A stretch of DNA of 64,000 nucleotides from JAJEFO01 sp965214325 (GTDB taxonomy: Bacteria > Pseudomonadota > Alphaproteobacteria > Rhodobacterales > Rhodobacteraceae), in assembly GCA_965214325.1 (NCBI GenBank), contig CBDCBG010000005.1:186001-250000 (forward strand), in the 5' to 3' direction. This document shows, piece after piece, positions 35,217 through 42,712 of the stretch (positions are counted from its first letter, which is position 1; every line of letters begins with the position of its first letter). The translations under genes were made by a program, and so were the position numbers. Under the pieces are notes generated by a model. The model was not told the DNA's origin. It did no database searches and worked only from the letters and a program-made list of their open reading frames with translations.

Positions 35217-38174
35217 CTAGAACTGCGTCCCGAGGCGAAGGCTGACGGTGTAGCTGCTGTCGTCCAGGCCCAGGCCGGAGGCGGAAACCTCTCCGCCCAG
35301 CGACCACCGGTTCCAGCGGCGCGCCGCGCCCAGTCCCAGCACGCCCCGGGTCCGGCCGGGTTCCGAGCCGAGGCGCTCGCCCGAAATGTCCACCGCTGTC
35401 TCCGCATCCCCCAGAACCCGCTCCACGCCCAGACGCCCGCGCAGGGCAAGCGTCCGTTCGCTGCCGTCCCACGAATGTGCGGATTCCGCGACGATGCCGA
35501 GACCGACGATGGAGCGATCCGTCCGTCCGGCCGAAACCCGAGACCCGACGGCATCCCGGAAACCGTCCATCGAAACGTCCGAGCGGTTCCACCACGCCTG
35601 GGGCGTCAACGACAGATCGTCGGCGAGCGAGAAACGCCGGCCCGCCTCAACCCCGACGCTGCGCACCGTTACATCGGCTCCCTCCTTCAGCGGACCCCGG
35701 CCGTCCGCGCGCAGGTCCGCCCCGTAGCGGGTCACCGAGACGCGTCCGCTCGCATGGTAGCCGGCGAGGTTCTCCCACGAGGCCCCGAACGACGCGCCGA
35801 AGCCCGCAGCCTCGATCCTGCCCCCGCCCGTCGGCGCGGACACGTCCGCAGAGCCCCGCACATGGCGCAGCGAGGCCCAGCCTGTCAGGTTCCCCTCCCG
35901 GGAGAGCGCGAAATCGACCCCCGCCTCGGCTTGGAGGCGGCCGAATTCGTACGCCGCGCCGACCTGCGAGCGCTCCGGCGCGTAGGATCCCCGGCCGCCC
36001 GAGACCCTGATCCACGCGGGCGAACCGGGTCTGCGCAGCCGCGTCCCGGCTTCCTCCCGGCTGTGCAGTCGCAGCATGAACCCGGGCAACGCCTCGTAGA
36101 CCGCCGCGCGCGGCGCATAGGGCCCGGTCACGAAATCCGCCGGCAGGAACGCGCGCCCCGCAACGGTCTCCGAGACCGTGAGGGACATGTCGCGCGCGCC
36201 GTTCGGCGCCTTCGCACCCGTCGCACCCGTCATGCCGTCGTGCAGGACCACCCCGTTGACAACGACAGTCGTCCGGCCATCGTCGTTTCTGATCTCCCCC
36301 GCGATGGCATCGCTCGCCCTGCGGCCGTCCAGCCGTGCCTCGACATGCAGCGCGGGCTCGGTTCCCTCGGGCCCCTCGGCCCGCACGGCAACGCCCGAGG
36401 CCGCGCCGACGCTTCCACGGGGGCCGATCTCGACCTGGCCGCCGCCGTAAAGCCGGACCCCCGCCCCCACGCCCGAGCCGCCCCGCACGCGCCCGTTCAC
36501 GACGACGTTCTGCGCGGCTGTCGTTCCGCGCGTGTTGTCGCTGGCGTTCACGGTGACGTTCCGAAGGGCGGGAGCCCCGATCGGCTCAGGCCTGTCGTCG
36601 GACAACCGGCCGGTGAGGCCGGCCAGAATGCCGGAACTGCCCTCGCCCTCCGCCGCAATCGTTCCGCCTTCGACACGAATGCCGATGCCGCCTTCGCCCG
36701 TGAAGTTGAACGCCCGAATGCCGGCGACGCTCTCTCCCGTCGCCACGACGGTCGAATCGCGAACGTCGATGGAGATGTCGCCCGTGCCCTCGTGGCGCTG
36801 GCCGCCGCCAATGCCCACGGAACGGTTGCCCTCGACCCGGATGTCGACGTCGCGTGCCGCGATGTCGATGCCGCCCTTCCGGTCATGTATGAAGGACATG
36901 CCACCGGAGTCCGCACCCTTCACCACGATATCGGCACGTCGGACATCGACGCGAATGTCGCCTTCTTCACCCCAGTATCCGCCCCAGATGCCATCGAAGT
37001 TCCTCCCTCCTTCCTCGTTGTCGTGCATGCGGTATGCGCCGAGGCTGCTGGAGACATCGATGTCGACGTCCTGGACATCGAAGGAGAGGTCGCCGCCCTC
37101 TCCCCACGCATAGAGAAGGGCTATCCCGTTTGTGTCGACTGCCTCCGCTTCGTCGGTCTTGACAGCGATGGTGGTGTCCCGAACGGTGATGTCGGTCTTG
37201 CCGCTGCCGAGATGGTAGCCCAGGATTCCGTCAATCATGGTCGGGCCGCCAATGTCGATGTCGACGTTCCGGACATCGATGTCGACGTCTCCGTTGCCGC
37301 GATGGGAGGCGAACACGCCAGTGGCCCAAAGGGCATCGACCCTGATGTCGGAGTCCCGCACGGCGACGTTCAGGTCTCCCTCGACGCGTTGGACTCCAAC
37401 GACGGCGCCCCACCCCCCGCTCAGATCAATGTCGACGTCGCGGACGATGAGATCGTGGTCGCCGCTGAACTCGTCGTTCGTGTCGTACTCGTCGCCACGA
37501 TAGCTGTGGATGGCGAACGCGCGCTCCCAATCGCTTGCGATCGAGAAGGAGCCGCCGGCGATTTCCGTGCGCAGAGCGCCCGACCTCCCGTAGTGGCCGA
37601 CCGAAATCCCTCTCGCGTTCGACGACATGTCGGCGGAAGAGAAGAGCGAGATGTCGCCCGCATGGTCCGCACCGGTCTCGATCCTGACGGCGCTGTAGAG
37701 GGGGCCTCCCTCGTCAGGCAGAACCAGCTGGTCGTCGTCGGGATCGTCGCGGTCGTAGCGTATCGAGAGGCCATCGGCGAGCCGGATGGCGAAGTCGCTC
37801 CCGCTCGTCTCGCCGGGGCGGTACACGATGTTGCCGTCCGTGGCCGCATCGTAGTTCGAGGGCGAGCAGACGACCTGAGTTCCGGCTTCGGGCTGGCCGC
37901 ATTCGTTCTCGGCCCGCGCCGTGCCGGCGACGCCGAGCGCGACGGCCACGACGATCACGGCCATGCCGGATGGAAGCCCGGCGCTCCAGCGCCGCGCGGG
38001 ATCCGGACAGGCTGCGTCGCCGATGCCCGGACGAACCGGCAGGGTTGCGGTTCTTTTCACGGGATACCCACCGAATGATCGGGGACATTGTTTTCCTGGG
38101 TCCCGCTCAACTCCAGCCATCACGGCGGGCGTCACGGCCGGCGCCAGCTTGTCCATCTTGAAGTCATGGGTCAT
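35217..38174 (-). CDS. Autotransporter with DVDID-type repeats
   Basis: The 985-residue protein has a long N-terminal region and a signal helix (MAVIVVAVALGVAGTARA, residues about 70-87). The passenger (about 90-640) holds at least nine copies of a pattern like V-R-D-V-D-I-x-V (VRDVDIDLSG, VRNVDIDIGG, VQDVDIDVSS, ARDVDIRVEG), spaced 35-45 residues, suggesting a beta-helix rich in aspartate. The C-terminal third is a beta-barrel ending SLRLGTQF with terminal Phe. It is a type V secreted surface protein, perhaps an adhesin or calcium binder. No protease motif is seen. Confidence 0.8.
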   Translation of the reverse strand: MTHDFKMDKLAPAVTPAVMAGVERDPGKQCPRSFGGYPVKRTATLPVRPGIGDAACPDPARRWSAGLPSGMAVIVVAVALGVAGTARAENECGQPEAGTQVVCSPSNYDAATDGNIVYRPGETSGSDFAIRLADGLSIRYDRDDPDDDQLVLPDEGGPLYSAVRIETGADHAGDISLFSSADMSSNARGISVGHYGRSGALRTEIAGGSFSIASDWERAFAIHSYRGDEYDTNDEFSGDHDLIVRDVDIDLSGGWGAVVGVQRVEGDLNVAVRDSDIRVDALWATGVFASHRGNGDVDIDVRNVDIDIGGPTMIDGILGYHLGSGKTDITVRDTTIAVKTDEAEAVDTNGIALLYAWGEGGDLSFDVQDVDIDVSSSLGAYRMHDNEEGGRNFDGIWGGYWGEEGDIRVDVRRADIVVKGADSGGMSFIHDRKGGIDIAARDVDIRVEGNRSVGIGGGQRHEGTGDISIDVRDSTVVATGESVAGIRAFNFTGEGGIGIRVEGGTIAAEGEGSSGILAGLTGRLSDDRPEPIGAPALRNVTVNASDNTRGTTAAQNVVVNGRVRGGSGVGAGVRLYGGGQVEIGPRGSVGAASGVAVRAEGPEGTEPALHVEARLDGRRASDAIAGEIRNDDGRTTVVVNGVVLHDGMTGATGAKAPNGARDMSLTVSETVAGRAFLPADFVTGPYAPRAAVYEALPGFMLRLHSREEAGTRLRRPGSPAWIRVSGGRGSYAPERSQVGAAYEFGRLQAEAGVDFALSREGNLTGWASLRHVRGSADVSAPTGGGRIEAAGFGASFGASWENLAGYHASGRVSVTRYGADLRADGRGPLKEGADVTVRSVGVEAGRRFSLADDLSLTPQAWWNRSDVSMDGFRDAVGSRVSAGRTDRSIVGLGIVAESAHSWDGSERTLALRGRLGVERVLGDAETAVDISGERLGSEPGRTRGVLGLGAARRWNRWSLGGEVSASGLGLDDSSYTVSLRLGTQF

Positions 38175-38422
38175 GGGAGGGTCTCCAAAAAGCGCAATCT
38201 GCCGCTACCTCGCTCAAGGACAGCTGGGAGCAGTTCTTGAAACAGGGCCCTTTTTGGTGTTGCGGAGATCGGCATTGGCTGCTGTGGTAGGTGAAAGTGT
38301 CAGTGTCGCGACTGAAATCCTACCAGCAACCGGGGGGTGATAGAAGAGGCGAAGTGCGAAAGTTCGCGGGGCGTTATTCTCTCATTGGTCACCGTTTGTT
38401 TCTCTGTTGTTCCTTTTGCGAA

Positions 38423-38640
38423 TCACGCGGCGAGCGCGGCCTGCTCGACCGGCCGGTTCTCGTTGGCGCATCGCGGAGGCTTCCAGCCGCCGCCTCGGCC
38501 CAGGCGCGGCGCCAGCGCGGCCCCGAGCGCTTCACCCGGATTGTGACGAGAACCTTGCTGGCAGGTTCCACGGCACCGGATCCGACCGCATGGCCCGCGT
38601 CGGCGGAGTCCGCGCGTTCCATGCGGCAGGACTTTCCCAC
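38423..38640 (-). pseudogene. Fragment resembling an ISKra4-type transposase C-terminus
   Basis: The minus frame contains AVGSGAVEPASKVLVTIRVK then RSGPRW, close to the GSG-VE-A-K-L-KRSGMRW pattern at the end of some transposases. Flanking residues are not recognisable. It lies in the 800-bp gap between the autotransporter and the AbiE operon; the rest of that gap (38175-38420) shows nothing else. Confidence 0.35.
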
Positions 38641-38711
38641 GCTGTCGCTGATCTTGATTGGCAACCGATGAACGGGGCACGAATCGTCGTTGCCTTTTTT
38701 GCCTTTTGGAC

Positions 38712-38769
38712 TTGACAAGGATATACAGCCACCGATATACGTCCTCAGGACGTATATCGGTGGCTGTAT
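38712..38769 (+). promoter_or_regulatory. Promoter overlapped by a perfect 47-bp palindrome
   Basis: TTGACA (38712-38717), a 17-base spacer and ATATAC form a promoter whose -10 box lies in the left arm. The arms are perfect 23-mers, 38723-38745 and 38747-38769, around a single C at 38746; the centre is ACGTCCT-C-AGGACGT. No gene is evident directly downstream, so it may serve a small RNA or be a second operator for abiE. Confidence 0.65.
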
Positions 38770-38914
38770 GGTGTTCTAGCCGTCAGCTAAGGGCCAGGAT
38801 GCAGCCAGCGCGGTCGCCCAAGGACCCCCTTATCCCCGATCCGGTCTTCTTCTTCCTTACATGCTTGCTGCAGCATTGAGGCATTCCTCAAGCGGTCGCC
38901 TTGCACGATTCTGC

Positions 38915-38974
38915 TTGACTTTTGATAGGTTGACCCCTATATGCGTCCTGAGGACGCATATAGGGGTCAACCTA
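38915..38974 (+). promoter_or_regulatory. abiE promoter overlapped by a perfect 49-bp palindrome
   Basis: TTGACT (38915-38920), a 17-base spacer and TATATG (38938-38943) precede a start near 38950, the palindrome centre. Arms are perfect 24-mers, 38926-38949 and 38951-38974, around one G. The core GCGTCCT-G-AGGACGC and the geometry match the palindrome 200 bp upstream, while the outer arms differ. AbiEi antitoxins of other species repress by binding inverted repeats at their promoter; the same is inferred here. Confidence 0.7.
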
Positions 38975-38979
38975 CGACA

Positions 38980-39885
38980 GTGCCTGCTCCGACGCCGATA
39001 CATTTCCCTAGGCTCACTCGGGCCGCGGAATACCTCGCCGACCGGCTGGAAGCCCACGGCAAGCCCGTCCTCTCTTCCTTCCAGTTTTTCCAGTTCGTGC
39101 TGGACATGTACCGACAGTCCTCCGGCAAGAAACTGTACCTGCGCCGGCTGGTGCCTGACCGAAATTATGTCTCGCGCCTGAGGGAAATCTTGAAGGCAGC
39201 TGGCGCGATCGCCGGTGATCGGGATTACGGCTCCCGTATCATCCGCGTTCTATCCGTCTCCGACCTTCCTGCCGAAGATATCGTCTGCCTGGTCGATCCC
39301 GTTTGCTACGTTTCTCATCTGTCCGCGATGCAACGCTGGGGGCTTACCGACCGCACGCCCCGTGTACTCGCGCTCACCCGGCCCGAACGTGCAACCGCCG
39401 TCGCCGCTCTTCGCAACCACATGAGCAAAGCTCAGAACGGGGATGAATACAATCCGTATCCCTTGAGACTGATACAACATCCTGATCGCGTGAGGCGCCG
39501 TTCCGTCGCCCTTTATGAAAGCAAGACCGCCGGTCAGTTCCTTGCCAACAGGGGCACACACGTCCGGCTCTCCACCATCGGTCAGACATTTTTGGACACT
39601 CTCCAGAGGCCCGACCTGTGTGGTGGCATGGCCCATGTTCTGGATGTTTGGGAAGAGCATGCATCCACCTACCTTGAGGACATTGCCTCTGCAGTGGACC
39701 GAACAACGAAGCCGCTCCTCAAGAGCCGCGCCGGCTATATCCTTCAAGAGAGACTGAGCCTCACCCACCCATCCATTGAACGCTTGAAGGAGTTCGGACA
39801 ACGGGGAGGAAGCCGCAAGCTGGACCCCTACGCGGACTTCGCCTCTACTTACTCCGAAACCTGGATGATCTCTCTCAATGTCTGA
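38980..39885 (+). CDS. abiEi: AbiEi-type antitoxin (type IV)
   Basis: The protein has about 301 residues from GTG 38980. I chose this start because the upstream in-frame ATG (38941) lies in the promoter palindrome. It shows an N-terminal winged-helix region (FQFFQFVLDMYRQSSGKKLY, RLREILKAAGAI) and a C-terminal domain containing YVSHLSAMQRWGLTDRTP, as in AbiEi/AbiEi_4 proteins. It should bind the operator and counter AbiEii without direct complex formation. Its last 8 bases overlap the toxin start (ATGTCTGA). Confidence 0.75.
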   Translation: MPAPTPIHFPRLTRAAEYLADRLEAHGKPVLSSFQFFQFVLDMYRQSSGKKLYLRRLVPDRNYVSRLREILKAAGAIAGDRDYGSRIIRVLSVSDLPAEDIVCLVDPVCYVSHLSAMQRWGLTDRTPRVLALTRPERATAVAALRNHMSKAQNGDEYNPYPLRLIQHPDRVRRRSVALYESKTAGQFLANRGTHVRLSTIGQTFLDTLQRPDLCGGMAHVLDVWEEHASTYLEDIASAVDRTTKPLLKSRAGYILQERLSLTHPSIERLKEFGQRGGSRKLDPYADFASTYSETWMISLNV

Positions 39886-40725
39886 ACCTCCCTTCGCCGT
39901 GGATGTAGCCGCATGGGTGGAGCGCGTCGCACAGGACCCTGTCGCCTATCGACAACGCCAGACTGTGGAGATCGTTCTAAACGCTGTCGCCATGACCGCC
40001 CCCCTCAATACCGAACTGGTGCTCAAGGGTGGACTCCTCTTGGGGCTCGCCTATGGGAGTCCGAGGCAAACCATCGATATCGATCTGACTGCCGCGTTTG
40101 CCGTCGACGACGATGTCGAGGACAGAATCCGCGCACTGCTGGATTCCGCTTTTCCGCGCGCCGCGGCCAACCTTGGTTATCCGGACCTGATCGTCCACAC
40201 ACAATCGATAAGGCGACTTCCGGCCCACATTCACAGGAAAGCGGACTTTCCTGCCCTGAAGCTCAAGATTGCTTATGCAAGACGCAGCACGAATGAGGAG
40301 AGAGCGCTCCGCGAGGGAAGAGCCTCCAGCGTGGTGGATGTCGACATTTCCTTCAATGAACCGCTCAACCATTTGCAGGTTCTGGAATTGACCGGCGGGC
40401 AGGCGCTGTATGCCTATGGTCTGATTGATCTCATAGCGGAAAAATATCGTGCCCTGCTCCAGCAAGTTCCCCGCAATCGTTATCGACGACAGGACTTTAT
40501 GATCTCGATGTTCTGATCTGCAACCACCTTACGAACGAGGTCGCTCCAAGAGATGTTCTGGACGCTCTCCTGGAAAAATGCTCGGCGCGCCGCGTCAAGC
40601 CCGACCGTTCCTCTGTCGACGACATCGAGGTCAAGACCCGGGCCGGAAGAGATTGGGACACGATGCGATTGGAGCTGGATGTTTTGCCGCCGTTCGAGGA
40701 CTGCTACCGTCGTGTAGCGAGCTAA
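39878..40725 (+). pseudogene. abiEii: AbiEii-type nucleotidyltransferase toxin, frameshifted
   Basis: The first 205 codons match the AbiEii/DUF1814 nucleotidyltransferase: ELVLKGGLLLGLAYGSPRQT followed by IDIDLTA (catalytic KGG and D-x-D), and AYGLIDLIAEKYRALLQQ (late Lys). At 40495 a one-base loss ends the frame at 40516. In the -1 frame the protein continues LYDLDVLICNHLTNEVAPRD to a stop at 40723-40725, as the family requires. The catalytic site is upstream of the break, so a truncated protein might retain activity; a base-call error is also possible. Confidence 0.75.
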
Positions 40726-40845
40726 TCGATCTCTACCCTGGGAAGACGAATAGGGGTCCTGTTGCAAATTCTGCTCCCAGCTGTCCTTGTGAGCGAGGCG
40801 GCGGCAGATGGCAGCCTCTGACAGGCTGCGCTTTTGGAGGCTCTC

Positions 40846-41641
40846 CCGTGACCCGCGATTTCAAATGGCGACATTTCCGGGACGAGATCATCCCGTGGGC
40901 CGTGCGGTGGCATTGCCGATGCAGGACCAGCTGCCGCGATCTTGAAGAGGTGCGGGAGGAGCGCAGCGCAGTCGTGGACCACGCCTCGACCCGCAGACAG
41001 GTTCAGGCCTGCGCGCCCGAGACTGAAAGACTGAAAGGCGGCTGCGCCGGCAGTACCGGCCGCGCTGTCTTGCCCGGTCCTGGCGCGTGGACAAGACCTG
41101 CATCAAGGTCAGAGGGAAACGGGCGTATCTGTACCGCGCGGTCGACGGCCGTGGCGACGCCATCGACTTCCTCCTGTCGCAGACCCGCAATGCCAATGCC
41201 GCCAAGCGGTTCCCGGGCAAGGCGCTGCGCGGGTGCAAGGAGCGGGAGAGGCCCGTCGTGATCAACACCGGCAAGGCGGGATGCCACGGCCAGGCCATTC
41301 GGGAGTCGAAGCAGGCCGGCAAGTGTCCCCCCGAGACCGAACACAGGCAGGTGAAATGCCTCGACAACGTCGTCGAGGCCGACCATGGCAAGCTCAAGCG
41401 CCCGATCAAGCCGACCCTTGGCTTCAAGTCAATGAAGACCGCCTGCGCCACGATCAAGGGCTCCGGGGTCATGCGCGCCCTCCGGAAGAAGCGGGCCAAG
41501 GCCTTCCAGCTCCAGCCAGGGATCAGGGGCGAAGCGCGTCTTGCCGAAAGTGCCTTCGGGGTCGGGCCGGAGATGTTGAACGAGTTTATGTCCCTGCATG
41601 GAGCGGAACTTGAACGAATCGCGATCCAGCAAGGATCTTGA
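40846..41641 (+). pseudogene. IS6-family transposase, frameshifted
   Basis: The start (TRDFKWRHFRDEIIPWAVRW) lies in one frame and is broken by about 41.05 kb. From 41087 another frame carries the DDE domain: TCIKVRGKRAYLYRAVD, DFLLSQTRNANAAKRF, DNVVEADHGKLKRPIKPTLG. Homology is full length apart from indels. No flanking passenger gene is obvious. Confidence 0.8.
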
Positions 41642-41689
41642 AGAAAGACGGAACCAGGCCACGCCCCCGGCAACTGCGGCACGTTTTTG

Positions 41690-42450
41690 CAACAGAGCCA
41701 TCTCGTCAATGCGAAATACGATACCCAAGGACCGGGACCGAAAGCCTGCACCCATGTGTCCGACCAATTCGGGCCTTTCTGGATCGGTGCCATCCCGGCC
41801 ACGGTGAACGAGGCGCCGTACATTCTGGACGGCCTGTGTCTGACCGAGATCGGCAAGCAGATCAAGGAACACTACGCCGACACGGGCGGGTTCACCGACC
41901 TCGTGTTCGCCGCATTCGCCCTGATGGGCCATCGCTTCATTCCCCGCATCCGCGACCTGAAATCCAAGCCTTTCCACGTCTTCGATCTCAAAGGCGTTCC
42001 CAGGGAACTCAAGGATCTGGTCGGGGGCAAGGTCCGGGAGCAGACCTGTATCGACAACTGGCCTGATGTGCCGAGATGCACGGCCACGATGCTTTCCGGC
42101 AAGGTGCCGCCAAGCCAGATTGTCAAGCAATTGCCTGCCCGTCCGCGCAAGCATGATCTGGCTATCGCGATGCGCGAAATCGGACGGATCGGACGGACAC
42201 CGTTCATCATCGAATGGGCGCTCGACATCGACATGCAGCGCCGATCCAATGTCGGGCTGAACAAAGGGGAAGCGCACCATGCGCTGAAGAACGCTATACA
42301 GATCGGTCGTCAGGGAGAGATCCGGGACCGTACTGCCGAAAGCCAACACTTCCGCCTGGCTGGCCTGAGTTTGCTCACGGCAACCATCATTCATTGGAAT
42401 ACGAAGCAGTTGGGCAAAGCAGTCATGCAGCGCAAGCGAGCTGGGCTGCA
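41690..42450 (+). pseudogene. Tn3-family transposase C-terminal fragment
   Basis: CTHVSDQFGPFWIGAIPATV, ADTGGFTDLVFAAFALMG, RIGRTPFIIEWALDIDMQRR and NKGEAHHALKNAIQIGRQGE are the DDE half of TnpA. The frame stays open into the next gene, giving an artefactual 1156-residue fusion, but the alkB-like gene has its own ribosome site. No inverted repeats or resolvase recognised. Confidence 0.85.
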
Positions 42451-42712
42451 GGCTCTTCCAGGATGGTCACGTGCAGGCAGCAACGGAATGTGGCGCGCCT
42501 TGCGGCCCGACGACGGTCATGTCCTGCATTTTCATCAATCGCCTTCATGCCGGTCCGAACTGCGCTCATGCTTCTCGCAGGCGGTCTCGTTCCAAGCCAT
42601 GTGGACCTCCTTGCCTGGTGCGAATGTCGGCACGGAAACTCCACATCTGGGGGAGACCGTCCACATTCCAGGTCGGCCTCTGAGTGATTTGCAGGTCGGA
42701 TTGGAGGATGTT

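Noticed and set aside
34782..38078. 1098-codon open frame on the plus strand
   Set aside because: It is antisense to the PQQ dehydrogenase and autotransporter, both of which have clear motifs; the frame is a by-product of high GC content.
41687..42712. Extended N-terminus of the AlkB-GlnE protein
   Set aside because: The extra 342 codons are Tn3 transposase sequence; the ATG at 42713 has a proper ribosome site and begins hydroxylase-like sequence.
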